Part shown: in pieces, positions 19,493 through 30,105 of the stretch
Numbering within the stretch: position 1 is the first letter of the stretch
Layout of the letters: every line of letters begins with the position of its first letter
Assembly: GCA_022925895.1 (NCBI GenBank)
Contig: JAKSYS010000710.1
Span: 1 to 31,442, forward strand
Reading direction: 5' to 3'
Source of the DNA: Fragilaria crotonensis
Taxonomy: Eukaryota; Bacillariophyta; Fragilariophyceae; Fragilariales; Fragilariaceae
DNA length: 31,442 nt
Notes under the pieces: generated by a model
Databases searched by the model: none
The model's input: the letters and a program-made list of their open reading frames with translations, nothing else
Told to the model about the DNA's origin: nothing
Program-made: the position numbers and the translations under genes

Positions 19493-20080
19493 AGTCGAAG
19501 TACACGGCGTGATCAAGGCTGCGTACTAGTTCGTAGAAATCCGGGTTCGGTCAAACTTAGAGTTTTTAATTCCAGTGTTGTTTAACTTATGAGCTTATTT
19601 CTAGGTTTCACTTTGAAGGAACCAATTCAATCCAGGTCCGATTGAATCTTGCCGATCTACTTTCGCGAAGTTAGAGGGTTGTGGGAGTGAACATTCAAAG
19701 CCTTCATCCCACTGATAAGGGCATTGAAATGTCAGCTCCAACTCCGCCGTCACGAGCGAATTGACAGTCGCAACAACTGTTGCAACATGGCCAGACTTAG
19801 CCAACATGATGAGGGACACATGTTGGAAATTAGTTGGCACATGAAGGGAAATTGCAGTTGAATTGCACTGGGTTAATGTGGACAAATTGGTGTTGTAGAA
19901 AAGGAGGTTATGAGGGCGGAAAGCAGTCCGGGACAACTGTAGTTTTCGTACTGGCGATTCGCCGTATACAGTTGGCGTGAGAATCTTCGTATCCAAAGCC
20001 GGATGGGACTCAGCTGGCGGGGACGAAAATTCAACGTCAATAACGGCACAATAACAGCTGTTAGCTGCTGTACCTTGACT
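19493..20080 (-). repeat. Left LTR (3' LTR of the element), 588 bp
   Basis: Nearly identical to 26978-27558, with two substitutions and four indels that I can find. Ends are AGTC...GACT, extended as an imperfect 11-bp inverted repeat (AGTCGAAGTAC / GTACCTTGACT), instead of the usual TG...CA. Because gag-pol is on the minus strand, this copy is the 3' LTR. Short open frames inside it are LTR sequence, not genes. Confidence 0.92.
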
Positions 20081-20093
20081 CTCCCTCTCATTC
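20081..20093 (-). other. Polypurine tract of the copia element
   Basis: On the element strand GAATGAGAGGGAG directly abuts the 3' LTR start AGTCAAGG. An all-purine run at this place is the usual plus-strand primer. Confidence 0.65.
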
Positions 20094-20183
20094 AATGAAA
20101 CAAGAAATAGATTAGTGATGGTGTGGTGAAAATGTAGGACATGAACAATAAACATATGGGCTTGCAGGATAAGAGGAACACTC

Positions 20184-23100
20184 TTAAATCCACCCAACAC
20201 AAGTGCGGCGGTGCCGCGTGTCACCAACCTTGAGCAAGCTTTGAATGCGTTCGAAAACTTCTCGATTGAGGCCCTTGGTAAGGTAGTCAGCCAACTGGTC
20301 AGTGGTTGCAATCTTGAGCACTTCGACATCTCCGTTGCGGACGTGGTGCCAGAAGAAGTGCCACTTGACCAGGAAGTACTTGGTGCGATTAGTAATGCGT
20401 TGCTTGGTAGCAGAAGCAGAGCACCATTGTTGTCTTCGAAGACTCGGCAGCGAATGGTAGACTTGAAGTCAGGTGGCAGAGTCAATTCCTTGCAGATTTC
20501 TCCAAGAAGATCACGAAGTGGCAACAGAGTCCTCATGCTTGCACTGAGAGCAGAGTACTCAGATTCCAATGTAGACAGGAGATCTCTGTTTGCAGTTGAG
20601 ACTTCCAGAGAATTGGACAACCTCAAGGGTGATGATGTAGCCGGTGCGGGACTTGGCGCTGGTGTCAGAATGATCAGGGTCACGACCATGGAGGCCAGCA
20701 AAGTCAGCATCAACATAACAATCAAGAGAGGTCTCCAGTGGGAGTCACAATAGTTCCTTTGTCAGCAGTGCGGTGCAAGTAGCGGACAATTGTTTTGATT
20801 GCCATGGCATGGCTCTTCTTGGGAGAATGATTGAACCTGGCAACTTGACTTACTGCAAATGTGATGTCTGGCCTTGTGTTTGTTGACAAGTACAAGAGCA
20901 TTCCAACAATAGAGCGGTAGTTCCAGAACTCATCCATGGGTTCTCCATCAGGGTCAATCCCAAGGCATGCTTGCATAGCAGGAGTGTGGTTGGGGTTGCA
21001 GTCTTGAAGTCCTGTTGCCTTTATGATCTTCTGAATCAAACCCTTTTGTGTTAGGGTGACAGTGTTGGAGACTTCATCCTTGACAAACTTGATTCCAAGA
21101 AAGTCAGTGAAGGTGCCTTCACGAGTGAACTCCAAACCCAAATCAGTAAGATCCTGGAACAGTTTGTCAAGATCCTTTTTGTTGGAGTAGGCAATCCCAA
21201 GATCATCAACATAGAGTACAATCATGATGGTCTTGTTGTACAAGAGGCATGAGTCTGTGGCACTCTGCTTCAAACCTTGGAGGAGGAGTGCTTCACGAAT
21301 GTGTTGATACCAAAGGCGGGGAGCAACCGAGAGACCGTAGAGGCTCTTAACAAGTCGTAGGCAAGTCCTTTGGTCGCTTGGCTGATCAGACTTGAAGCCT
21401 CTTGGCATGTGGATCCAGACTGGGTCAGTTAGGTTAGCTTGGACAAAGGCACTGCTGAAGTCAATGGAGCAAGTTTGCCATCCCAATGTTAGGGACAAGA
21501 CAAGGAACAATCGAACTGAACTCCAAGCAACAACTGGGGCATAGGTTTCAGGTTCTCCTTCTTCAAGGTCGCCTCGAACACAGTAGCGCGCTTTGTACTT
21601 GGTGACTTCTCCATCTGGGGATCGCTTGCGCCGAAATACCCAAGTCCCTGGGAGAATCTTGGTCTTGGCTTCAAGGATACTGACTTCCTTCCAAGTCCCA
21701 TTCTTCTCAAGGCTTGCCACTTCCTTAGCAGCTGCCTCCATCCACTTGGTCACATGCTCAATGTCAGCCATAGCTTGGTCAAAGCTCAGAGTGTCAGGAT
21801 CAGATGCAGCTGCCTTGAAGGCAGTTGGGGAAAGGATGATTCCATTTTCCTCAAAGATCCAAGCACTTGGAGAAGCAAAGTATCCATGGCCTTGAGTGTT
21901 ATCGTATCCAAGGCGTTGTGGTGCTGCGCGAATGCGGTTGGACCGGCGCGGAGACGTTGGTGGCGGAGGCGACTTGACTGGTTGCTCGTCACGTGGTGAG
22001 TCAAGGGCGAATGCATTGTCTGGAACAGGACTCTCCCTCGTTTCAGACATTGGGGTCTGCTCCCGAACTGGGGAGAAGATTGGCTGATGAACTGGGGAGA
22101 TCAGGGTAGCTGGGACCTTGCGTGGCGTCTCTTCCTTGGCTTGTGAGCTGGAGTGTGGACGGCGTTGCAGAGGTGAAGTTCTGATGTCTGGCGTTGGAGG
22201 AGACTGGAGAGACCGAGGATCGATAGACTGCTCCCTCGTTTGAGACATCATGGGAGTTGGAGGCCTTGGAGTGAGCAATGGAGAGCTTGGCAATGGCTGT
22301 GGAACAGTTGGTGTCCTGGGTGGAGCCTCAGCCAAGGGAGGAACTGGGAGTTGTTCAATAGCAACAGCTTCATCCATGGAGGCAGCAACTCTTGTTTGGT
22401 TCTCATTGATGGCTTCTGTAGCTTGGGAGTCCATTCGCGCTTCCTCTGTAGCATTGTTGTCGTCGTCATCGAATGGGAACTGATATCTTGAGTCGCCAAA
22501 CAAACGGGCCCAACGCGTTGTATTAAAATCCGGGAGGGCATCCACATTGGTAGCCACCGTTGCAAACCAATCATCAAACACAATGTGATATTGGGGAGTG
22601 ATGTACCCTGTCTCTGGATTCAGAACCAAGGGGACTGTGCTTGCATGCTTCTTGGAGAGCCCCATGTTGACACAGCGGATGGACCGAGGCTTCCAGCGAG
22701 GCAGCTTCTTTCCATCTGCAATGGTTTTCTCAAGAGCATACACAGGGCATCCCCACACATGCAGATCATGATACTTCCTTTGCTCCCATCTGGACTTGGT
22801 GAAGACATCACTTGGACAGAGACCTGTTGCCAAATCAGGAACATGGTTGTGGAGGAAGATAGCATGGGAGACTGCCATTGGCCAAAGTGTTGCATCAGCC
22901 ACATCTGGCCAATGTACCGCTGAATGGAGCATCATTGTCCGAGCAATCGACATGATCGTTTGGATTGCCCTCTCAGCATGGCCATTGTGATGGTGAGCTC
23001 CAACTCCAGCAAACTTGACAACTTGCTTCAGAGTTCCAAGGTGCTCAGTGAACTTAGCTGAGGTGAAGCTCCACCATTGTCAGAGAGATAGGATTGTGGA

Positions 23101-26100
23101 ATGACTCCACTGTCCCTTGCCATCAACTCAAAGTTCTGCTTGGCCTTCAGAGTCTCATGAGTGTTCAGATGCTTCTGAAACTCAACATGCACAAAGTTGG
23201 AAGCATGATCAATGAAGAGGCAGCCACCAGCAAACATGTCTGAGTTCAAGCTCCTTCCAGCTGAAGAGAAGAGCCTTCCCTTTGTTCCACAAATGAAGTG
23301 ATCAATGGAGACTTGTTGTCCAGGGAGCAAGTTGTCTGCCTTGAGAACTCCAGCTCGATCCTTGATAACAGTTGTGATCTTGGCAGGAGCTGGTCGCTGA
23401 TGTTGCTTCCCATATTGGCATGCGGCACACTTGGGAGGGTTGACAATTCGGCAAGCAGCAGTATGGAGTGATCGATGCGACTCACTCCGACTCAGGACTC
23501 CAGTTCGCATGATGAATTGGATCTTGCGAAAGAAAGGTGTCCAAGGCGGTGGTGCCACCTTAATAACTCCTTCTCAGCTTCAGTCAAGTTGAGGTTGCTC
23601 TCATGAACAGTGTTGAGAGTAATGTTGAGAGCTGCAACTGCCTTGGGAGTATCTGAGCTGCGGTGTGCATCAGAGGTAGGCAAGTTGTTGTCAGGGTTGA
23701 CTCTTGCAATGAGTTGCCCTCTGGCTTCATCAGAGGTGCCACTCAAGGTCAGTTGATGAGCTTCAATGGTGATGGTCTCTCCAGGGTAAGCTTGGAGCAA
23801 GCTTGTGGTGGATAGGAGCCTGACCTTGATGCAAGACACCAAGTATGCTGGGACCTTGAGCATCCTTAGGTTGCCCAGAGTATCTTGCATTGCCCACAGA
23901 ACATGACCTTGGCCTTCAATCCTGAGTCCCTTTGCAATGCCCTGCAGTTGAGTGATAGGGCCAGGGGTGTTGATGGGTCCAACAAAGTCCTTGCGGTCAG
24001 GAGTGATCGAGATGCTTGCACCAGAGTCCCAAATGACAGGAAACGTTGAAGCCTTGGGAAGGGATTCGCGGAAGCGGTCGGTTGACTGGAGAGCCATGCG
24101 AAGGATTGTGGAGTAGTTGCCGTTTGGAAACTTAGCCATGTTCACTTGCATTGCCATCTTGCGAGCAGCTTGAAGTTGCTTGGAGGTCCACTGATGGTTC
24201 CCTAGGCCTTGGAAGCCAATGGGAGAGACGGGGCGATAGACGCCGTTGGACTTGGGAAGCCTGCGAGCGCGGCGTCGCTGCTGGCGAAGCGGAGCGTCGA
24301 GGTAGGCGTCGTTGACATCGCAGTGGTTGATCCTTGGCCCTTCCTCTTGCGTCGACAAATCCGATGGCGAGCGGGATGTGTTACGGAGCTTGGGGCAAGG
24401 TTCAGTTGGCCCATGGACGATTGTATCGTTGCAGTGGCGGCAGGTCCAGTGAGTTGATCGCGGAATGGAGCGCTTGAGCGAGTCGACACGCTGAAGGAGA
24501 GTTGCAACCTTGGAGTGAAGGTCGTTCAACTGCACTTGCTGCTGTTGTTCAACCAACGTTGGTGCATTCCTCCGAATGTAGCGTCCCATGGATCGCAAGT
24601 TAATGGGGTACCTGCGATGCAGTCCATGGGAGCGAATACTTCCGGCTTGGGAACATTCGCGCGTCGTGTGACCTTGCGATTGTGTTGCTTGAGAGCACGA
24701 CGATGGCGGCGAGAAGGTAGCTCCTTAGGATCAGGCTCAGGCGATGTTGAGCTGGGCTTAGGAAGCCAGAACAGTACGACCATGGCCAGTAAGGCCCAAA
24801 GCAATGGAGCAATGAGCGCCTCCTGGTGAGCCTCAAAAATTGCGAGACGTGCGGGCGAACGACCATGACATGCGCTCGAAGGATTGCCATGACTTGGCTC
24901 CAATCGACGGCGTTGAAATGCGCCATGGCGAGTTGAATAATTTCCAGCGTGGAGGTCCACATAGTTTTTGCAAACGGGACTGAAAATATTGCCATCACGT
25001 AGGTGAGCAGTAGGACGAGTACGGGAAGGATCCGGGTCACCATGGTGCGCAGGACAAAGAGCGTGTCAGTCACACTTGGAACGACCTCGATTTCCGTGGT
25101 CCACACCGATGGATCGAAGGCAAGGGAGACATTGTTGATTGCAGTGCCACCACCTTGAGGGCCATCAGAGCTCTTCTTGACGCCGGTGTGCGTTGCCGTT
25201 GCGTGAGTAGTGGTCCAACGCTTGCAGCTTGCGCACCAGTTGAAAGCCTTTCCGTTGGCTTGCTTGACTTGAGGTCCTCCTGATGGAGGAGGAGTAGACT
25301 TCCAGGACTTGACATCCTTTGGTCTTTCATTTCCGTTGCTGCCATTCCTGCCTTTGCCTTTGTTCTCTGGGCATTCACGCGACCAGTGTCCCGGCTTGTT
25401 GCACTTGTGGCAGACTCCTTTCTTGGCAAGTCCAGCACCGTTGGTGGAGGTCTTGGACTGAATGAGATTGAGTACCTCAGCTCTGGTGATTGGAGTTGCC
25501 ATGTTTCCAAATGCAGCTGGTGGAGCCTTGGAGTCGCGAGTGTGACGTGCAGGTGGCCACTCCTTCCTGTCGAAGAGCGTCCTGTAGGCATCCTCTGCGT
25601 GAGCGCAGATGTCCTTGTAGGTCAGCTTGTTGACTTGCATGTGAAGGTTGGCAGCTTCCTTGTCCTTGAATCCAATGTCCAACAGAGCTTGCTCCAAGTT
25701 CTGCTTGACAGATCTCAGGGGGAAGCGGAAGTCCTCATTGCCAGAACCTCCAGCCAAAAGAAAGATCTTGAGCATGGCCAGAGTGAGGTTGTGGTCATAC
25801 TGGCCAGCAGTTGTCAACTCATTTGCATCCTTGCGAAAGTGAGCTGCCAATTGTTCAAGGTTCTCTCCAGAGTACTGACTTGGGAGCCTGGCCTTGATGA
25901 TAGCCTTGAGATCTTCAAACCTCTCAATGGAGGTGGACTGGATGGACTTGAGGAACTGGAGCCAAACAACTGGGAAGGAGTCAGAATCATCCAACTTCTC
26001 AGTCACCTTATTGCTTAGCTCAGTAGAGAGTGAAGCAAGCAAATAGGTCCTGGCTGCCATATCGTTGGTCCGGTCATACTTGTCGTAGCGTTGAACTTGA

Positions 26101-26733
26101 GCTTCCGCCAACAACTTTGCCGACTGGACCGTGTACCTGGCGTGAGCCTTGATAACGTTAGTCATCTTGGCGTCGTCAGTTGGGTCCCTGAGGTAAGCAA
26201 TGGAGTCCATCCCAGTGTCCTTGAGATGATCCCAGACAACATTCTGGAAGCTGATCAAATCATCACTTGGCTTGAAGGAGATCTTGTGCCCAGTTCTCCT
26301 GAAGTTGTAGCCCTTCTGGGCTGCAGAAACATAGACAGGGCGGAGCTGGTTGGGAGAGGTGTGCTCTAGGAGAGCAATGGAGCCATCCAAACCTGTCCAG
26401 GTGTGGTTGGGCTTTCCACCTGTCCAAGCAGACCATTCATCCTTGGTCACCAAAGTGATTCCCCCAATGAGGGGAACAAGAGGCTTGGAGCTTGAAGGAG
26501 CTGGGAGCTCCACTGGGGCAGTCATTGGGTTGGGAACTCAAGACAGACTCTTCATCAGTAGCAAGAGTCCTGGCTTGAGCGATTGCCTCGGTGAGGCGAA
26601 CGTCGACAGGATCGGAGATCTCGAATCCTTCTGGATTGCCGCGGCCTTCGACAGCAGTCCCGAGGATTCCAACAACAGGTTCGTCTGGAAGATTCGTCGG
26701 GGACGTAGAGCCTTCAGATGGTGGAACCGACAT
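20184..26733 (-). CDS. Copia gag-pol polyprotein, frame broken repeatedly
   Basis: It begins at ATG 26733 (MSVPPSEGSTSPTNLPDEP) and ends at TAA 20184, about 2180 codons. In element order: Gag; CCHC zinc knuckle CHKCNKPGHWSREC (25371-25412); a second C2H2-like finger FNWCASCKRWTTTHATATHT (~25185-25237); a long hydrophobic segment (~24965-25068) and another (~24760-24820), both predicted membrane-spanning; a basic stretch; aspartic protease DSGAS (~24020); gag-pre-integrase HHRLGH (~23545); integrase with D (SIDHF, ~23305), D (LSDNG, ~23080) and E (HAERAI, ~22965); reverse transcriptase with YVDD (21202-21213); RNase H with DADFAG, SEYSAL and EDNNGAL (~20700-20420). Frame slips occur near 26540, 24837, 24570, 23527, 23067, 20737, 20628, 20581 and 20418, each explained by lost repeat bases. 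The membrane-spanning segments are unusual for a copia Gag-Pol. Confidence 0.9.
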
Positions 26734-26959
26734 GATGATTGGAGTCTTGGCTTGGAAAGCAGATCTTCAACCACTCAACAGATTGCTGACTGCGTACTCG
26801 AGTTGGCAGAGAGCAATGAATCAGCCTAGTCTTGGGAAGACGTGGGGCTGTCGCAGGATCGCCGGAGGAGACCTGCCTTGACGCGGAGCGTAACTTCCTT
26901 GGAAAGGAACTTGAAACGAGCTTGCCGGAGAGGAAAGTGCGTTAGAGGGTAAGTCTTAT

Positions 26960-26977
26960 TATTGGGCGAAAATAACC
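26960..26977 (-). other. Putative primer-binding region next to the 5' LTR
   Basis: On the element strand the 5' LTR end ...CGACT is followed by GGTTATTTTCGCCCAATA. A tRNA primer-binding site is expected here, but I could not match it to a particular tRNA. Confidence 0.3.
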
Positions 26978-27558
26978 AGTCGAAGTACACGGCGTGATCA
27001 AGGCTGCGTACTAGTTCGTAGAAATCCGGGTTCGGTCAAACTTAGAGTTTTAATTCTAGTGTTGTTTAACTTATGAGCTTATTTCTAGGTTTCACTTTGA
27101 AGGAACCAATTCAATCCAGGTCCGATTGAATCTTGCCGATCTACTTTCGCGAAGTTAGAGGGTTGTGGGAGTGAACATTCAAAGCCTTCATCCCACTGAT
27201 AAGGGCATTGAAATGTCAGCTCCAACTCCGCCGTCACGAATTGACAGTCGCAACAACTGTTGCAACATGGCCAGACTTAGCCAACATGATGAGGACACAT
27301 GTTGGAAATTAGTTGGCACATGAAGGAAATTGCAGTTGAATTGCACTGGGTTAATGTGGACAAATTGGTGTTGTAGAAAAGGAGGTTATGAGGGCGGAAA
27401 GCAGTCCGGGACAACTGTAGTTTTCGTACTGGCGATTCGCCGTATACAGTTGGCGTGAGAATCTTCGTATCCAAAGCCGGATGGGACTCAGCTGGCGGGG
27501 ACGAAATTTCAACGTCAATAACGGCACAATAACAGCTGTTAGCTGCTGTACCTTGACT
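26978..27558 (-). repeat. Right LTR (5' LTR of the element), 581 bp
   Basis: Pairs with 19493-20080. The four indels between the copies are all losses in this copy: one T from a T-run, four bases in CGAGCGA, and one G from each of two GGG runs. It should hold the element promoter, reading leftward. Confidence 0.92.
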
Positions 27559-27563
27559 CTCCG
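27559..27563. repeat. Target-site duplication, right copy (CTCCG)
   Basis: Matches 19488-19492 and directly follows the right LTR. Confidence 0.8.
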
Positions 27564-27735
27564 TCCTTGAGACTGGTAGTGTTGTGTTTTTTGGGGGAAA
27601 AATGAATTTTGAACAGGAGTTTAAGAAAATCCCGCAGTTTTAAGTATTTTGTTTAGATCATTTTTCCCGAATTCCCCCCACAACGAAAACAAAGCAATTG
27701 CGTTGATTGGATCTGGAGAGATACGAAACTCAACC

Positions 27736-28676
27736 ATGGTGGTGCTCCGAAAGTTAACCGCTCGCGTCTTTGGTGCCGCGCCAGGCTTAGGTGGCAACCC
27801 TTGACAATTTTGCTTCGACATCCGATGGTTCTTCCACTGGCATTCCCGCGGCGCTCGAAAGAGTTTGGCCAAATCGTGTGAATGGGAGTCTGTCTTTATC
27901 CATGGTTCTCCGGTGCCGACGGTGGCGTGCGTCTCAAATTCTTCGCTCCGTCGGAAGTCGAGCTATCGCTTTGCGCGCATGCTGCCATGGGAGCATCGTA
28001 TGCGATACATAAGAGTGGAAATTCTTCAACGCCGGCTACCATTTCGTTTCAAACATCTGACGACAGCCATCAGACGGCACACGTCGATGGAGACCAAGTC
28101 CTTTTGGACCTTCGAGACGTCACCTACGAGGAATCATCTCCCCTTGGTTAATGCGGACTCTCTCCTGGATCAAGTTGGTGTTGAAATGATCCACGTTCTC
28201 AGCTTGCCAATTAACCTCGCAATCGCCGGTCGGCTAAGTCTGCGATTCAACTCCCACTCAAGTATTGCAAGAAGTGGTGAAAAACCCGTACGCGCCCAAA
28301 CTCTTCCAAAACAACTGCATGTTCGCGGGAGAAACATCAGGTCTCTACCTATATTCTCCTGTCGGTTCAATTGGTCTGCCGACGTGGATGAATTAGGCGA
28401 ATACGAATGTCGCCAATTCCCCGAAAATCTGGATATCCGGAGGATCCGGCGACAGGAATTGCCGCTGCCGCGCTGGCGGTGTACTTGTCACGGCGCCACC
28501 ATCTCGCGCCCACAAGGCCGGACGATGGCGTGTGGAAGTTTCGACAGGGAACTGCCATGGCACGCCCATCGATTATTACGATTCAGAATATTGATGACGA
28601 TAAGGAGAACAATACGGTGTCGTTGCAATGTGGAGGCAGAGTCGAAATCGATTCTGAAGAAGAAATGCAGGTTTAG
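27736..28676 (+). pseudogene. PhzF-like (phenazine biosynthesis-like) family protein, frame broken many times
   Basis: No single frame spans the gene, but family landmarks appear in order across the three plus frames. From ATG 27736: LRKLTARVFGAAPGLGGNP (the N-terminal GNP motif); then FASTSDGSSTGIPAALERV; CEWESVFIHGSP; LKFFAPSEVELSLCAHAAMG (the catalytic-fold region usually written ...LPLCGHAT); and GYPEDPATGIAAAALAVYLS then RQGTAMARPSI (the C-terminal EDP-x-TG and GRP motifs). About 313 codons, normal for PhzF. Slips at, for example, 27799, 27813, 27869 and 27917 are each repaired by one extra base in a run. PhzF-like proteins are isomerase-like enzymes of the diaminopimelate-epimerase fold, mostly of unknown substrate. 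It could be a working gene with poor consensus sequence. Confidence 0.7.
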
Positions 28677-28752
28677 TTCTTGGTTATCTTCCCATGCGAA
28701 TCTTGGAGCGAACCTCTGTTCGTCCCCACAATCTACTAACGATTAGACGTAG

Positions 28753-29257
28753 CTACAATAGGCTTTCCACAATTTGACACTTGGCAAAGATCTGTTCGGT
28801 ACTTCCCGACGTTTGATTCAGTAAACTCTCCCAACGTCGATCTTCCGGTGGCGCTGGAACGGGCCGGGCCAACGTCGTTACGACAGTCGCCGACGTGGTA
28901 AAGGCTGCCACGGCTGGCAATTTCGGTCTCCACGTGTGTCGGGGCAACGTTTGTTGCAAATGAGCCAACAGTGCAGCGGCAAACCCCTGATCGTGATAGT
29001 ACGTTGCTCCTCGGGTTGAACGAACCGGAACCATATCACGGCCGGCATTGCTGACAATCAATTCCAAGCGCGCAGCTTCTTCGAGCCGTTCTTGCTCTCG
29101 ACGAACCATTGACAGGGCGATTGTCGTCTTTGAAGTATGCGTTGTCCAGCATAGACACGCCTTCGAGCAAAACGTCATTTTGGTTGGTGGTTGTGAGTGC
29201 ACCACGTTTGGTGGGTTCTCCTTTTGGATCGGTACATATCGAACAGATGCCTCCCAT
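28753..29257 (-). CDS. Small N-myristoylated protein, LAMTOR1 (Ragulator p18)-like candidate, one frame slip
   Basis: ATG 29257 gives MGGICSICTDPKGEPTKRG: Gly2 plus Cys5 and Cys8 form a myristoylation/palmitoylation signal. The frame must shift near 29100 (AGAGCAAG, explained by loss of one AG from AGAGAG) into EQERLEEAARLELIVSNAGR, RGATYYHDQGFAAALLAHLQ and a Pro-rich segment ending ...CQIVESLL. The product is about 168 residues. The layout resembles LAMTOR1: acylated N-terminus, variable linker, a helix with a hydrophobic-V pair (DMVPV like IIDV), a YxD/F helix, then short helices. Known role of LAMTOR1: it anchors Ragulator to lysosomes and scaffolds Rag GTPases and TORC1. Sequence similarity is weak, so the assignment is tentative. 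It is convergent with the PhzF-like gene, only 76 bp away. Confidence 0.5.
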
Positions 29258-30105
29258 GTTATGATTATAGGAGGAACCACCGAGTTGTCGTTCTTGTGTC
29301 TGTGTCGCACGGATAGCCGATTGTCTCGAGTTTCAAGACGATGGAATAGGAAGCTTTATGGGTCGAGTGGACTGTCAACGATGATAGCGAGATTGATGTA
29401 AATACTAATGAGAACCCAGGTCAAGGTTGTTGTCAACACTCGGTGCTCTGTGAATGAATGAAGGCAAGAATGAAGCAGGGATGTTATACTTGGGGCTTGC
29501 GGCACACGTACATGCATGTCGTGCAGCATACAGTACAAGTACTTATAGTCTTCTACCGTAGACCTACTTGACGCATTGCTTTCAACAACTGGTGTATGAA
29601 ATAAAAGGTACAAGTACGTTGTACTGTACCAGCACGTACCATAGTATCACAGTACTGAGTACGAGAAGATAGGTAGTAGTACAGCAGCTGTGTTTGTATG
29701 GGTACAGATAGTACAGTAGTTTTGCCGTCTTACCGTCATCCGCGATCAATCGTACTGGTACTGGAGCACAGCACAAGTAAATAACCTACAAACTCCTTAT
29801 TCCTTGCATTACTTATACAGAGATACAAATAGTCCTCGAGACTCGAGACCCGAGACAGAGTGCTCTAATGAAGGGCGAGCGACTCCAGACTCCAGAGGAT
29901 GGTAATTTCGTATGTTAGGTGTATAATGTGTGATGCACGGACGTCGAAATGAGGGCAACGCGCAGCAAATTGGAATATCATTCTGGTAGTGATCAGTCGG
30001 AAAGTTAGAGGCCCTACTGGACCCTACTCTAGCTAGAGGTCTTGTAGTAGTGGGCCACAATCCACAATCCCAATCAACACAGTTATTACGGCAGATATTT
30101 TACTT
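29258..30105. other. Spacer with a dense GTAC cluster
   Basis: No supported gene. 29505-29765 contains about fifteen GTAC tetramers in 260 bp, for example in AAGGTACAAGTACGTTGTAC and ACAGATAGTACAGTAG. It lies upstream of the LAMTOR1-like gene. A CTCGAGACTCGAGACCCGAGA run is near 29836. Confidence 0.5.

Larger units (their letters stand above)
19493..27558 (-). mobile_element. Ty1/copia LTR retrotransposon, 8.07 kb, full length
   Basis: A complete element with two LTRs, a 5-bp target duplication, a purine-rich tract next to the 3' LTR, and gag-pol in copia order: Gag, zinc knuckle, protease, integrase, reverse transcriptase, RNase H. Integrase before reverse transcriptase defines Ty1/copia, and the YVDD motif agrees. 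The LTRs are about 99% identical apart from indels, so insertion is recent. Yet gag-pol is broken by many one- or two-base losses in short runs. It lies between the divergent plastid-protein and PhzF-like genes. Confidence 0.95.

Noticed and set aside
19541-19553. tRNA-like B-box word GGGTTCGGTCA in the LTR
   Set aside because: It lacks a full B-box match, an A-box and a cloverleaf around it; it is simply LTR sequence present twice.
25386-26018. 210-codon plus-strand open frame inside the copia element
   Set aside because: Antisense to Gag with its zinc knuckle; no domain of its own.
27277-27474. Short open frame in the right LTR and its copy in the left LTR
   Set aside because: LTR sequence; both copies are explained by the repeat and no start context or domain is seen.
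27865-28746. 293-codon plus-strand frame over the PhzF-like gene
   Set aside because: Only parts of it (near CEWESVFIHGSP and NADSLLDQV) fit the family; the rest is out of frame with the motifs, so it is not the true product.
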